From Janthinobacterium sp. 64 (GTDB lineage Bacteria; Pseudomonadota; Gammaproteobacteria; Burkholderiales; Burkholderiaceae_D): a stretch of 64,000 nucleotides of DNA. Within the stretch, counting starts at the first letter, position 1, and every line of letters starts with the position of its first letter. The stretch spans positions 4,712,001 to 4,776,000 of the forward strand of contig NZ_PHUG01000001.1 in the NCBI RefSeq assembly GCF_002813325.1. The letters run 5' to 3'. Position numbers and translations under genes: made by a program. The notes below the pieces were generated by a model, which had not been told where the DNA came from, searched no databases, and was given only the letters and a program-made list of their open reading frames with translations. This document shows positions 51,091 to 60,906 of the stretch, in pieces.

Positions 51091-51444
51091 TCAGCTACCG
51101 CGATAAGTCGAATACGACCATGGCGACACCACCAGCGGCACATGGTAATTCTCATCCGTATGCGCAATGCCAAATGAAAGCGTTACCAGGTCGATGAAGC
51201 GGGGCGAGGGCAGTTCCACGCCTTGGGCGGCGAAATAGTCGCCTGCGTTGAATACCAGTTCGTACTGGCCCGCCTTCATGCTGTCGCCTTCCAGCAAGGG
51301 CGTGCTGCAACGGCCGTCGCTGTTCGTCATATCCATCTTCAATAACACTTTGCCTTCCGGCGCGACGGAAAACAGCGCCACCTTGACGCCGGCTCCCGGC
51401 CTGCCGTGGGCGATATCGAGTACATGCGTGCTGAGTTTTCCCAT
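51091..51444 (-). CDS. uraH: 5-hydroxyisourate hydrolase (transthyretin-like)
   Basis: UraH opens 5-hydroxyisourate to OHCU in urate breakdown. The 117-residue protein has the N-terminal LSTHVLDIAHGRPG with the catalytic His, and the C-terminal signature YSTYRGS that distinguishes the hydrolase from transthyretin. HTDENYHVPLVVSPWSYSTYRGS is standard. It is divergent from puuE, with 121 bases that contain a palindrome. Confidence 0.95.
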   Translation of the reverse strand: MGKLSTHVLDIAHGRPGAGVKVALFSVAPEGKVLLKMDMTNSDGRCSTPLLEGDSMKAGQYELVFNAGDYFAAQGVELPSPRFIDLVTLSFGIAHTDENYHVPLVVSPWSYSTYRGS

Positions 51445-51511
51445 TTGCTATCCTGTATATAGGGTGAGTGAATGTGCTTATCGTGTAAATCATATACCGG
51501 CGACTGCGCCT

Positions 51512-51535
51512 GGCTATATGATTGGGCATATAGCC
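51512..51535. promoter_or_regulatory. Palindrome in the uraH-puuE divergent promoter
   Basis: GGCTATATG and CATATAGCC are perfect inverted halves separated by ATTGGG, 31 bases before the puuE ATG and 68 bases before the uraH ATG. The position fits an operator for both genes. Confidence 0.55.
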
Positions 51536-51565
51536 AACATTGTCCTCCTATAGGCGCGCCTCCGC

Positions 51566-52519
51566 ATGAACAATTACGAAGATTATCCACGCGACTTGAT
51601 CGGCTATGGCCGCACGCCACCCCATCCCCAATGGCCGGGCAAGGCCCGCATCGCCTTGCAATTCGTCCTCAATTACGAGGAGGGGGCGGAAAACAGCGTG
51701 CTGCATGGCGATCCCGCGTCGGAAACGTTTTTATCGGAGATGATCGGTGCGGCCGCATTCCCTGCGCGCCACCTGAGCATGGAGTCGATTTATGAGTATG
51801 GTTCGCGCGCCGGATTATGGCGCTTGCTGCGCATGTTCGAGGAGCGGCGCCTGCCGCTGACCGTGTTTGGCGTATCGATGGCCTTGAAACGCAATCCGGA
51901 GGCGGTGGCCGCCTTCCAGCAACTGGGGCATGAAATCGCCTGCCATGGCTTGCGCTGGATTTCCTACCAAAACATGGACGAGGCGACGGAACGCGAACAC
52001 ATGCGCGAGGCCGTGCAGATCATCCGCGAATTGACGGGGACCGCCCCGCAAGGCTGGTATACGGGGCGCGATTCGCCGAATACGCGCAAACTGGTGGTCG
52101 AGCATGGCGGTTTTCGCTATGACGCCGATTATTACGGCGATGACTTGCCATTCTGGGAAAAGGTGGCCTATACGGATGCGACAGGCGCGGCGATCCTGCA
52201 GCCGCAGCTGATCGTGCCCTACACCCTGGATACGAACGACATGCGTTTTGCCGCCATGCAGGGCTTTAATTCGGGCACGCAGTTTTTCGATTATCTGAAG
52301 GATGCCTTCGACGTGCTGTACGCGGAAGGCGATCCGAACGGCTTGAATCAGCCGAAGATGTTGTCCGTAGGCTTGCATTGCCGTCTGGTAGGACGGCCTG
52401 GACGGGCGGCAGCACTGGCGCGCTTCCTCGACTATGTGCAGGGCCATGAACAGGTATGGATCACGCGCCGCATCGATATTGCCGAACACTGGCATGCGAC
52501 GCATCCATTCCAGGAGTAA
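51566..52519 (+). CDS. puuE: Allantoinase PuuE (polysaccharide-deacetylase fold)
   Basis: PuuE hydrolyses allantoin to allantoate without metal dependence of the amidohydrolase type. The 317-residue protein has the NodB-like fold: RIALQFVLNYEEGAENSVLHGD near 30, HEIACHGLRW near 120, GWYTGRDSPNTR, and GLNQPKMLSVGLHCRLVGRPGR. These match the PuuE family rather than classic deacetylases. It is divergent from uraH and 99 bases upstream of xdhA. Confidence 0.93.
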   Translation: MNNYEDYPRDLIGYGRTPPHPQWPGKARIALQFVLNYEEGAENSVLHGDPASETFLSEMIGAAAFPARHLSMESIYEYGSRAGLWRLLRMFEERRLPLTVFGVSMALKRNPEAVAAFQQLGHEIACHGLRWISYQNMDEATEREHMREAVQIIRELTGTAPQGWYTGRDSPNTRKLVVEHGGFRYDADYYGDDLPFWEKVAYTDATGAAILQPQLIVPYTLDTNDMRFAAMQGFNSGTQFFDYLKDAFDVLYAEGDPNGLNQPKMLSVGLHCRLVGRPGRAAALARFLDYVQGHEQVWITRRIDIAEHWHATHPFQE

Positions 52520-52558
52520 GCTCTATTGAGATGGGATGATAAGTAAAATCAGTCTCTG

Positions 52559-52579
52559 CATATAGTTGTCCCATATGCC
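52559..52579. promoter_or_regulatory. Palindrome upstream of xdhA
   Basis: GCATAT and ATATGC flank a 9-base centre, 40 bases before the xdhA ATG. It shares the CATATAG-like half-sites of the uraH-puuE palindrome. A nearby direct repeat CTATACTGGGACTATA (52602-52617 region) overlaps a possible -10 TATACT. Confidence 0.4.
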
Positions 52580-52618
52580 GGTGTTAATCTCCTATACTGG
52601 GACTATACCGAGGCCAGC

Positions 52619-54085
52619 ATGTCAGAACCGATCCGCTTTTATTATCGTGGTGCCGTACAGGAAGTACGCAACGCCGCCCCTACGCAGACTGTGTTGCAGC
52701 ACCTGCGTGAGGATTTGCATTGCACGGGTACCAAGGAAGGCTGTGCCGAAGGCGATTGCGGCGCTTGCACGGTGGTCATCGGCAGCCTGGTCGATGGTCA
52801 GGTGGAGATGAAGGCCGTCAACGCCTGCATCCAGCTCACGCCCACGCTCGATGGCAAGGCCATGTTTTCCGTGGAAGACTTGCAGCAGCCCGATGGCGCC
52901 CTGCACCCGGTGCAGCAAGCGATGGTCGAATGCCATGGTTCCCAGTGCGGCTTTTGCACGCCCGGTTTTGTCATGTCCTTGTGGGGCATGTATCTGCAGA
53001 AAAACGGCGAAACGCCCACGCGCTGCGAAATCGACGACAGCCTGTCTGGCAATCTGTGCCGCTGCACGGGCTACCGGCCCATCATCGACGCTGCCAAACG
53101 CATGGGCGAATTGCCGCACGTCACGTTCGACCGCGATGCGTTACGCGTGCAATTGCAGGCGCTGCAGCGTAGCAGCGTGACTACGTATGAACATGGCGGC
53201 CAGCACTTCCACGCGCCGCGCAGCATCGATGAACTGGTGGCGCTGCGCGCGGCAAAGCCGCAAGCGTGTCTGCTGGCCGGCTCCACCGACGTGGGTTTGT
53301 GGGTCACCAAGCAATTGCGTGACCTGGGCGACATCATTTATCTGGGTAACGTGGCGGCGCTGAAAACCATCGCCGTGGACGATGGCAAGCTGCACATTGG
53401 CGCCGGCGCCAGCCTGAACGATGCCTATGCAGCGCTGTGCCAGCATTATCCAGATGAGCTGTCTGAACTGTGGCAACGCTTTGCTTCCTTGCCGATTCGC
53501 AACGCCGGTACCTTGGGCGGCAATGTGGCCAATGGTTCGCCCATCGGTGACTCGATGCCGTGGCTGATCGCGCTGGGTAGCGAGATCATGCTGCGTGGAC
53601 CTGCTGGCCAGCGCATCATGCCGCTGGAAAACTTCTATCTTGGTTACCAAAAGAAGGATCTGCAGCCCGGTGAATTCGTCGAAGCCGTGCGCGTACCCTT
53701 GCCGCGTGCCGATGTGCATTTCCGCACGTATAAACTGGCGAAACGTTTTGACCAGGATATCTCGGCTGTATGCGCCGCGTTTGCCTTCCAGCTCGACGGC
53801 GAGCGCATCATCGATGCGCGCATCGCCTTTGGCGGCATGGCGGCCACGCCGCAGCGCGCCGCGCAGACGGAAGCGTTTTTGCTGGGACAAGCCTGGACGG
53901 AAGACAACCTGGTCATTGCCATGCGCTTGCTGGCCGACGATTACGCGCCGCTGTCCGACATGCGCGCCTCGAATACCTACCGCATGACGACGGCACAAAA
54001 CCTGTTGCGCCGCTTCTGGCTGGAAACACGCCCCGGTGCGCCGCTGCTGCGCATTGCCGTCAACGCCTATGCTTGCCGCGCCTGA
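52619..54085 (+). CDS. xdhA: Xanthine dehydrogenase small subunit XdhA ([2Fe-2S]/FAD)
   Basis: XdhA carries the electron-transfer cofactors of xanthine dehydrogenase, which oxidises hypoxanthine and xanthine to urate. The 488-residue protein has the plant-type [2Fe-2S] ligands Cys42, Cys47, Cys50 and Cys70, the second cluster Cys110, Cys113, Cys147 and Cys149 (QCGFCTPGF and CRCTGYRPI), then the FAD domain with LLAGSTDVGLWVTK and RNAGTLGGNVANGSPIGD. GAGG precedes the ATG. xdhB follows 10 bases later. Confidence 0.96.
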   Translation: MSEPIRFYYRGAVQEVRNAAPTQTVLQHLREDLHCTGTKEGCAEGDCGACTVVIGSLVDGQVEMKAVNACIQLTPTLDGKAMFSVEDLQQPDGALHPVQQAMVECHGSQCGFCTPGFVMSLWGMYLQKNGETPTRCEIDDSLSGNLCRCTGYRPIIDAAKRMGELPHVTFDRDALRVQLQALQRSSVTTYEHGGQHFHAPRSIDELVALRAAKPQACLLAGSTDVGLWVTKQLRDLGDIIYLGNVAALKTIAVDDGKLHIGAGASLNDAYAALCQHYPDELSELWQRFASLPIRNAGTLGGNVANGSPIGDSMPWLIALGSEIMLRGPAGQRIMPLENFYLGYQKKDLQPGEFVEAVRVPLPRADVHFRTYKLAKRFDQDISAVCAAFAFQLDGERIIDARIAFGGMAATPQRAAQTEAFLLGQAWTEDNLVIAMRLLADDYAPLSDMRASNTYRMTTAQNLLRRFWLETRPGAPLLRIAVNAYACRA

Positions 54086-54095
54086 AAGGACCAGC

Positions 54096-56441
54096 ATGAA
54101 CCATCCTGCCACGCCCGAATTGCAAGCGGCCGCCTGGGCCGCCGTGGGCAAGCCCAGCCCGCATGAATCGGCGCAATTGCATGTGCTGGGGCAAGCGACG
54201 TACACGGACGACATCGCCGAATTGCAAGGCACCTTGCACGCGGCACTGGGCCTGTCGCAAAAGCCCCATGCGCGCATCACGGCCATGGATTTGTCGGCCG
54301 TGCGCGCTGCTGCCGGTGTTGTCGCCGTCTACACGGCGCAGGACATTCCCGGCACCAATGATTGCGGCCCCATCATCCATGACGACCCCATCCTGGCGGC
54401 GGAACTGGTGCAATACGTGGGCCAGCCCATCTTCATCGTGGTGGCCGATACGCATGATCATGCGCGCCGCGCCGTCCGCCTGGCGCAGCTGTCGTACGAG
54501 GAATTGCCCGCGATCATGACGCCGCAGGCGGCCAAGGCCGCGCAATCGTATGTGCTGCCGCCGATGCAGCTGACGCGCGGCAACTACCAGGCCGCGTTCG
54601 AGGGCGCGCCGCATGTGGTCAAGGGCCAGCTGTATGTGGGCGGACAGGAACAGTTTTATCTGGAAGGACAGATTTCCTACGCCATTCCGAAGGAGGCGCA
54701 AGGCATGCTGGTGTTGTGTTCGACCCAGCATCCGAGCGAGATGCAACACGTGGTGGCGCATGCGCTGGGCGTGCATTCGCACAACATCACGGTCGAATGC
54801 CGGCGCATGGGTGGCGGTTTCGGCGGCAAGGAATCGCAGTCGGCCCTGTGGGCGGCGGCGGCATCGATTGCGGCGGCGAAACTGAAGCGTCCCGTGAAAT
54901 TGCGCGCCGACCGCGACGATGACATGCTGGTGACGGGCAAGCGCCACTGTTTTTACTATGAATACGAAGTGGGTTACGACGACGATGGCCGCATCCTTGC
55001 CGCCAAGGTCGACATGACCACGCGCGCCGGCTACTCGGCCGACCTGTCCGGCCCCGTCGCCACGCGCGCCGTCTGCCACTTCGACAACACCTACTATTTG
55101 TCCGACGTGGACATCCGCGCCGCCTGCGGCAAGACGAATACGCAGTCGAACACGGCTTTCCGGGGCTTTGGCGGGCCGCAAGGCGCCATTGCCATCGAGT
55201 ACGTGATCGATGAAATCGCCCGCCACTTGCAACGCGACGCGCTCGATATCCGACTGCTCAATTTCTATGGCCGCAACGATATAGAAGGGCGCAACGTCAC
55301 GCCGTATGGGCAGAAAATCGTCGACAACGTGATTCATGAACTCGTCGCGGAACTGGAAGCGAGCAGCGATTACCGCGCGCGCCGCCTGGCCATCGATGCC
55401 TACAATGAGGCCAGCCCCATCCTGAAGAAGGGTCTGGCATTCACGCCCCTGAAATTCGGCATCGCCTTCAACGTCACGCATCTGAACCAGGCCGGTGCGC
55501 TGGTCCACGTGTACGTGGATGGCTCCGTGCTGGTCAACCATGGTGGCACGGAAATGGGGCAGGGCATCAATACCAAGGTCATGCAAGTCGTGGCGCACGA
55601 GCTGGGCCTGGATCTGGACAAAGTACGCGCCACGGCCACCGATACGAGCAAGGTGGCGAATACGTCGGCCACGGCGGCCTCCACCGGCGCCGACCTGAAC
55701 GGCAAGGCGGCGCAGGATGCGGCGCGTCAGATCCGTGAACGCCTGGCCGATTACGCGGTCAAACTGTATGGCGGCGATGCGGCCTGTGTGCGCTTCTTCG
55801 ACAACCATATCCACGTGAATGGCCATGTCGTCGTGTTTGCCGAACTGGTGCAGAAGGCTTATCTGGCGCGGGTGCAACTGTGGTCGGACGGTTTTTATGC
55901 CACACCCGGCCTGTCGTGGGATGCGAAGACGATGATGGGCCATCCGTTTTCGTATTACGCGTATGGCGCGGCCGTGGCCGAAGTCGTGGTCGATACCCTG
56001 ACGGGCGAATGGAAACTGCTGCGCGCGGACGCCTTGTACGATGCGGGCCAGTCGCTCAATCCCGCGATTGATCTGGGTCAGGTGGAAGGGGCATTTATCC
56101 AGGGCATGGGCTGGCTGACGACGGAGCAACTGTGGTGGAATGCGGCGGGTAAGCTGATGACGCACGCGCCGTCGACCTATAAAATTCCTGGCATTTCCGA
56201 TTGCCCGGAAGACTTCCGTGTGAACCTGTTCCAGAACCGCAACGTGGAAGACAGCATCCACCGCTCGAAAGCCGTGGGCGAGCCACCATTACTGCTGCCG
56301 TTTTCCGTGTTCTTCGCCATCCGCGACGCCATTTCCAGCGTCGGCCATCACGCCGTGCAACCACCACTCAATGCCCCCGCCACCAGCGAGGAAATCCTCA
56401 AGGCGGTCATGGCCGTGCAAGCGGTTTGCGCTAGCGCCTAG
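54096..56441 (+). CDS. xdhB: Xanthine dehydrogenase large subunit XdhB (molybdopterin)
   Basis: XdhB binds the molybdenum cofactor and the purine. The 781-residue protein has GQATYTDDI near 35, the GGQEQFYLEGQ segment, RRMGGGFGGKESQ, FRGFGGPQG, NHGGTEMGQGINTK and the late catalytic-Glu region VGEPPLLLPFSVFFAIRDA. The ATG at 54096 follows AAAGGA; an upstream in-frame ATG lies within xdhA. It works with XdhA, and XdhC downstream helps insert the sulfurated cofactor. Confidence 0.96.
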   Translation: MNHPATPELQAAAWAAVGKPSPHESAQLHVLGQATYTDDIAELQGTLHAALGLSQKPHARITAMDLSAVRAAAGVVAVYTAQDIPGTNDCGPIIHDDPILAAELVQYVGQPIFIVVADTHDHARRAVRLAQLSYEELPAIMTPQAAKAAQSYVLPPMQLTRGNYQAAFEGAPHVVKGQLYVGGQEQFYLEGQISYAIPKEAQGMLVLCSTQHPSEMQHVVAHALGVHSHNITVECRRMGGGFGGKESQSALWAAAASIAAAKLKRPVKLRADRDDDMLVTGKRHCFYYEYEVGYDDDGRILAAKVDMTTRAGYSADLSGPVATRAVCHFDNTYYLSDVDIRAACGKTNTQSNTAFRGFGGPQGAIAIEYVIDEIARHLQRDALDIRLLNFYGRNDIEGRNVTPYGQKIVDNVIHELVAELEASSDYRARRLAIDAYNEASPILKKGLAFTPLKFGIAFNVTHLNQAGALVHVYVDGSVLVNHGGTEMGQGINTKVMQVVAHELGLDLDKVRATATDTSKVANTSATAASTGADLNGKAAQDAARQIRERLADYAVKLYGGDAACVRFFDNHIHVNGHVVVFAELVQKAYLARVQLWSDGFYATPGLSWDAKTMMGHPFSYYAYGAAVAEVVVDTLTGEWKLLRADALYDAGQSLNPAIDLGQVEGAFIQGMGWLTTEQLWWNAAGKLMTHAPSTYKIPGISDCPEDFRVNLFQNRNVEDSIHRSKAVGEPPLLLPFSVFFAIRDAISSVGHHAVQPPLNAPATSEEILKAVMAVQAVCASA

Positions 56442-56450
56442 GAGCAGAAG

Positions 56451-57518
56451 ATGAGCGACTGGCTGACAGCAATCGACGATGACACGCAGGCATCCGTGCT
56501 GGTGACGGTGGCCCTGGTGGAAGGTTCCGGGCCGCGCGAGGCGGGCGCGAAGATGCGCGTCACCCTCGATGGTCAAATGGACACCATCGGTGGCGGCCAC
56601 CTGGAATTGCGCGCCGTGGAAATTGCCAAGACCATGCTGGCCACGGGTGACACGCATGCGCGGCTCGAACGTTTCGCGCTCGGTCCCAGCCTGGGGCAAT
56701 GCTGTGGCGGCGTCGTCCACCTGGCTTTTGAATATGTCGATGCCAGCCTGAAAGCATTGCTGGCCGCCTTGCGCGAACGCCGCCAGCAAGACAGCTGGCG
56801 TTTGACGGCGCTCGACGGCGAGAGCGCGTCGGTTCTGTTCGATGCCGCCGGTCACTTGATCGCCGGCATGCCCGGCCAGGCGCCCGATACGTTTTCCCGC
56901 GAACGCACAACCCACGTCGCGCAGGGCAGTGAAGGGCGGCGCTGGCTGGTCGACCCGTGCCTGGCGCCGCGCGCCCACCTGACCTTGTTCGGCGCCGGCC
57001 ACGTGGGCGCCGCCATCGTGCGCGCGCTGGCCCACTTGCCCTGTACTATCACTTGGGTCGATGAACGCGACGACATGTTTCCGTCCCATATGCCAGCTAA
57101 CGTGCGCATCGCCGCCACCGATACGCCCGAGGAATTTGTCGCCATGGCGCCGCCGGGCGGCAGTTTTCTCGTCATGACGCATAGCCATGCGCTTGATCAA
57201 CGCTTGACGCAAGCCATCATGGCGCGCGAGGATGCGGGCTGGTTCGGCTTGATCGGTTCGCACACGAAACGCAAGCAGTTCGAGCACCGGCTGCAGGCGC
57301 GCGGCGTGCCGGATGAGCGCATTGCCGCCATGGTGTGTCCGATCGGCATGCCCGGCATCCGCAACAAGGCGCCAGCCGTGATCGCCGCCTCCGTTGCCTG
57401 TCAATTACTCATGGTGTGGGAGGAAGCCGCCAGCGCGGCCCTGGCCGCACCGCTGCGGCTGGTACCTGCCAGCGCGCCATCGCGACGCAAGAAACGCGCC
57501 GCCATTCACCCGTTATAG
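56451..57518 (+). CDS. xdhC: Xanthine dehydrogenase accessory protein XdhC
   Basis: XdhC binds the molybdenum cofactor, promotes its sulfuration and inserts it into XdhB. The 355-residue protein has an N-terminal XdhC/CoxI domain (VALVEGSGPREAGAKM, GGGHLE, LGQCCGG with a Cys pair) and a C-terminal Rossmann domain (TLFGAGHVGAAIVRALA, then GLIGSHTKRKQFEHRL). It starts 9 bases after xdhB and ends 9 bases before guaD, so it is operonic. Confidence 0.95.
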   Translation: MSDWLTAIDDDTQASVLVTVALVEGSGPREAGAKMRVTLDGQMDTIGGGHLELRAVEIAKTMLATGDTHARLERFALGPSLGQCCGGVVHLAFEYVDASLKALLAALRERRQQDSWRLTALDGESASVLFDAAGHLIAGMPGQAPDTFSRERTTHVAQGSEGRRWLVDPCLAPRAHLTLFGAGHVGAAIVRALAHLPCTITWVDERDDMFPSHMPANVRIAATDTPEEFVAMAPPGGSFLVMTHSHALDQRLTQAIMAREDAGWFGLIGSHTKRKQFEHRLQARGVPDERIAAMVCPIGMPGIRNKAPAVIAASVACQLLMVWEEAASAALAAPLRLVPASAPSRRKKRAAIHPL

Positions 57519-57527
57519 AAAGAAGTC

Positions 57528-58844
57528 ATGCCGATTGTTCCTGCCATATTGCAAGCTTACCGTGCCAGCTTGCTGCACTTCCACGCCGATCCCGCCTTCA
57601 GCGAGGAGGCGCACGCCTGGCATGCGGACGGCTTGCTGATCGTGGCCGATGGCAAGGTCGTGGCGGCCGGCGATTCCGCGCAACTGCTGGCGACTTTGCC
57701 GCCCGGCACCGAGATCGTCGATTACCGCGGCAAGCTGATCGTGCCCGGTTTCATCGATACCCATCTGCACTTCCCGCAGACGGAAATGATCGCCTCGCCC
57801 GCGCCCGGTTTGCTGCCGTGGCTGGAAACGTACACCTTTCCCACCGAGCGCGCGTTTGAAAATCCCGAACATGCGCGCAACGTGGCCGAGTTTTTCCTTG
57901 ATGAACTGCTGCGCTGCGGCACCACGACCGCCATGGTGTATGGCAGCGTGCATCCGCAATCGGTCGATGCCTTCTTTGGTGCCAGCGAGGCGCGCGGCTT
58001 GCGCATGGTGGCGGGCAAGGTCATGATGGACCGCAATTGCCCAGAGTTCCTGCGCGACACGGCCGAGTCGGGCGCGCGCGACAGCGAAGCGCTGATCCGG
58101 CGCTGGCACAAGCATGGCCGCTCGCTGTACGCGATCACGCCGCGTTTCGTGCCGACATCGACGAATGAACAGATGCACCTGGCGGGCGAGCTGGCGCGCG
58201 CCTATCCGGATACGTATTTGCAGACCCACGTGTCGGAAAACGAGGATGAATGCCGCTGGGTGCGCGAATTGCATCCGCAGGCGCGCAGCTACCTCGATGT
58301 GTATGACCAGTACGGCATGCTGCGCCCGCGCGCCATGTTCGGCCATTGCATCTGGCTCGACGAGCGCGACCGCGCGCGCATGGCGGAAACATCGTCGGCG
58401 GCCGCCATTTGTCCGACATCCAACCTGTTCCTCGGCAGCGGCCTGTTCGATTTCGAACGGGCCGATGCGGCGAAAGTGCTGCTGTCGCTGGCCACCGACG
58501 TGGGCGGCGGCACCTCGTTCTCAATGTTGCAAACCATGAACGAAGCCTATAAAGTAGCACGCTTGAAAGGCAGCTATCTGCCCGCCTTGCGCATGTTTTA
58601 CCTGGCGACTCTGGGTGCCGCGCGCGCCATGCAACTGGAAGGCACGCTGGGCAATTTCACGCCGGGCACGGAAGCGGATTTTATCGTGCTCGACAAGCAG
58701 TCGACGCCGCTGCTCGAACGCCGAACGGCTGCTTGCCAGAGCCTGGAGGAATTGCTGTTTGCCTTTGCGCTGCTGGGCGACGACCGCGCCGTGGCCGCCA
58801 CCTATTCAGGCGGGCAATGCGTGCATGTGCGGGGGCAGGGCTGA
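57528..58844 (+). CDS. guaD: Guanine deaminase
   Basis: GuaD hydrolyses guanine to xanthine, feeding XdhAB. The 438-residue amidohydrolase has the metal motif PGFIDTHLHFPQ with His79 and His81, QTHVSENEDE, FGHCIWLDERD and CPTSNLFLGSGLFD, all typical of guanine deaminases. It ends with the TPGTEADFIVLD composite domain. It is cytoplasmic, without a signal peptide, and follows xdhC closely. Confidence 0.95.
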   Translation: MPIVPAILQAYRASLLHFHADPAFSEEAHAWHADGLLIVADGKVVAAGDSAQLLATLPPGTEIVDYRGKLIVPGFIDTHLHFPQTEMIASPAPGLLPWLETYTFPTERAFENPEHARNVAEFFLDELLRCGTTTAMVYGSVHPQSVDAFFGASEARGLRMVAGKVMMDRNCPEFLRDTAESGARDSEALIRRWHKHGRSLYAITPRFVPTSTNEQMHLAGELARAYPDTYLQTHVSENEDECRWVRELHPQARSYLDVYDQYGMLRPRAMFGHCIWLDERDRARMAETSSAAAICPTSNLFLGSGLFDFERADAAKVLLSLATDVGGGTSFSMLQTMNEAYKVARLKGSYLPALRMFYLATLGAARAMQLEGTLGNFTPGTEADFIVLDKQSTPLLERRTAACQSLEELLFAFALLGDDRAVAATYSGGQCVHVRGQG

Positions 58845-58887
58845 CCTACCCGTTGTTCAACACGAATTATCCTGAGCGAGAACGCGA

Positions 58888-60375
58888 ATGCACATAAAAC
58901 TCACTGGCCTGGCGCTTGGCGCCGCGCTGGCATTGACCGGAACGGCGCAGGCCGCTCCGTCTTCCAATGAAGCGGCCACCGCGCGCCATTTTGCCGCCCT
59001 GGTGTCGGGCGCGCAGCCGAAGACAGCCGAGCTGAGCCTGTTCTTTTCCATGATGCCCAAGGGCGGCGACTTGCATCACCATTACTCGGGCGCCATTTAC
59101 GCCGAGCAATTCCTTGACTGGGTCGACAAGGAAAACTATTGCGTCAACAAGACGACGTATCGCATCGAAAGCAACAAGGACGTCGTGGCGGCCGAGCGCG
59201 CCAAACCGCCCGCGCAGCGCGGCTGCCTGTCGTCCACGGAAGTGTTTGCGGATGCGGGCCTGTATGCGGAGTTGCTGCAGCGCTGGTCGACCAAGGATTT
59301 CTATAACCACGGCGCCATCCAGACGCCGCCGGACCGCACTTTTTTTGACACCTTCGGCTACTTTGGCCCCGTGGCGTCGAGCAACACGGCCGACGGCCTG
59401 AAAACCCTGAAGCAGCGCGCCATCGCGGAAAACCTCAGCTACATCGAGACGATTTTCGAACTGTCGCCATTCGTGCAAAACGCGCAGTTCGACCAGCAAG
59501 TGCTGGCGCCGGGCTTGCAGCCGGCAGCGTTGCAAGCCGTGCTGGCCAACTGGACAGGCAGCCTGGAACAGGATGCCAGCTTCCAGAAAAGCATCACCGC
59601 CTACAACGACAACGTCAACGCCAGCAGCGCCGGCATCGACGATGCGAACTTCACCATGCGTTACCAGGCGTATGTGCTGCGTTTCCTGTCGCCATCGCAA
59701 GTTTTTTCCTCGATGGTGGCCGCCTTCAAGGCAGCGAGCCTGAATCCGCTACTGGTGGGCGTAAACATCGTGGGCCAGGAAAGCGTGAACGTATCCATGC
59801 GCGACTACAGCCTGCACATGGAAATGTTCAAATTCCTCAAGGCTAAGTATCCGAACGTCAAGATCGCCCTGCATGCGGGCGAGCTGGCGCTGGGCATGGT
59901 GCCGCCGGAAGGCATGGCTTTCCATATCGCCGAAGCCGTCGATGTGGCCGGCGCGGACCGTATCGGCCATGGCATGGATATCGCGTACGAGCACAATGCG
60001 CTGGCGACCATGCAAAAGATGCGCGAGCGCGGCATTCCCGTGGAAGTGAATCTGACCAGCAACGATTATATTCTCGGCATCAAGGGCCAGGCCCATCCGA
60101 TCACCCTGTACCGCAAATATGGCGTGCCCTTCGTGATCTCCACCGATGACGCGGGCGTGTCGCGCAATACCCTGTCGAACGAGTACGTGCTGTTTGCCAG
60201 CCAGTACAAGACCGATTATACGGAAATCAAAAAGCTGTCCTACAACAGCCTGCGTTATTCGTTTTTGGCTGAAGCCGACAAGCAGCGTTTGCTGAAAGCG
60301 CTCGATGCCCGTTTCAGCCGTTTTGAAGCCTTGATCGCAAATAGTGATCGCAAAGCAACTGTTGTAAAACCGTAA
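58888..60375 (+). CDS. Exported adenosine deaminase (ADGF/CECR1-like)
   Basis: A 495-residue deaminase that should convert adenosine to inosine outside the cytoplasm. It has a signal peptide cleaved near residue 22 (TGTAQA), zinc ligands His64 and His66 in GGDLHHHYSG, the HAGE motif after NVKIALHAGE, IGHGMDIAYEH, and the catalytic STDDAGVSR. The length and the insert between 85 and 200 resemble secreted ADGF-type enzymes rather than the 330-residue cytoplasmic Add. It lies 43 bases after guaD, with a TonB-dependent receptor downstream. Confidence 0.88.
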   Translation: MHIKLTGLALGAALALTGTAQAAPSSNEAATARHFAALVSGAQPKTAELSLFFSMMPKGGDLHHHYSGAIYAEQFLDWVDKENYCVNKTTYRIESNKDVVAAERAKPPAQRGCLSSTEVFADAGLYAELLQRWSTKDFYNHGAIQTPPDRTFFDTFGYFGPVASSNTADGLKTLKQRAIAENLSYIETIFELSPFVQNAQFDQQVLAPGLQPAALQAVLANWTGSLEQDASFQKSITAYNDNVNASSAGIDDANFTMRYQAYVLRFLSPSQVFSSMVAAFKAASLNPLLVGVNIVGQESVNVSMRDYSLHMEMFKFLKAKYPNVKIALHAGELALGMVPPEGMAFHIAEAVDVAGADRIGHGMDIAYEHNALATMQKMRERGIPVEVNLTSNDYILGIKGQAHPITLYRKYGVPFVISTDDAGVSRNTLSNEYVLFASQYKTDYTEIKKLSYNSLRYSFLAEADKQRLLKALDARFSRFEALIANSDRKATVVKP

Positions 60376-60400
60376 AAGTATTTCACATCTCCTGCCTGCC

Positions 60401-60425
60401 ACGCGACCGCAACTAGCGGTCGCGT
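60401..60425 (+). terminator. Hairpin after the adenosine deaminase gene
   Basis: ACGCGACCGC and GCGGTCGCGT form a perfect 10-bp stem with loop AACTA, 25 bases after the stop. There is no U-run, so it may be a factor-dependent or stabilising structure. Confidence 0.5.
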
Positions 60426-60906
60426 AAGCTCCTGATCTTCATAGTTACAAAACCCTCCTTTTATCGTTTTTGTTGTGCCTTTACGACAAAAAATGATGCG
60501 CTGGTAGTGCTTTCTTGCAATTATTTTCTGAAACAATTTCCAAATGTTGCCGCTCATCTATAATTTCGCCCCGATGAGGTGAGCTTGCTCGGTTGATACA
60601 AAAAATGCGGCTTCCAGCGGTGATTTATATTTTTTATATATAAATTATTAAAAAAAAACGTATTTGTCAGCCTACAGACCTTAATGCATAGTTGGACGGC
60701 GAAGAGTTGAATAAGTCATTTTTGCTATCGCTTTTGTGACAATTCAGGATGTCTAGCGGCTCCTGTCACATTGCGGTCATATCCGTGTAACGGATTTGAA
60801 ATATTCGATCTTTATACTGCCGTGTCTAGTTGGATAGTTTCCGTGTTTCACCACAATATAAGCAAGTCAAAATCTTGTAAGTTACAACACACTCTAGGGG
60901 GTTCAA
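60426..60906 (+). other. AT-rich gene-free region before the TonB receptor
   Basis: About 480 bases, clearly richer in A and T than the surroundings, with no credible gene. A TATAAT at 60559-60564 with TTTCCA 16 bases upstream could be a promoter giving a leader of about 340 bases. A second TATACT lies at 60813-60818 without a matching -35. The length suggests more than one control site. Confidence 0.45.

Noticed and set aside
54060..56261. A 733-codon open frame antisense to xdhB
   Set aside because: It is Arg/His-rich with no domain and lies opposite an unmistakable molybdopterin subunit.
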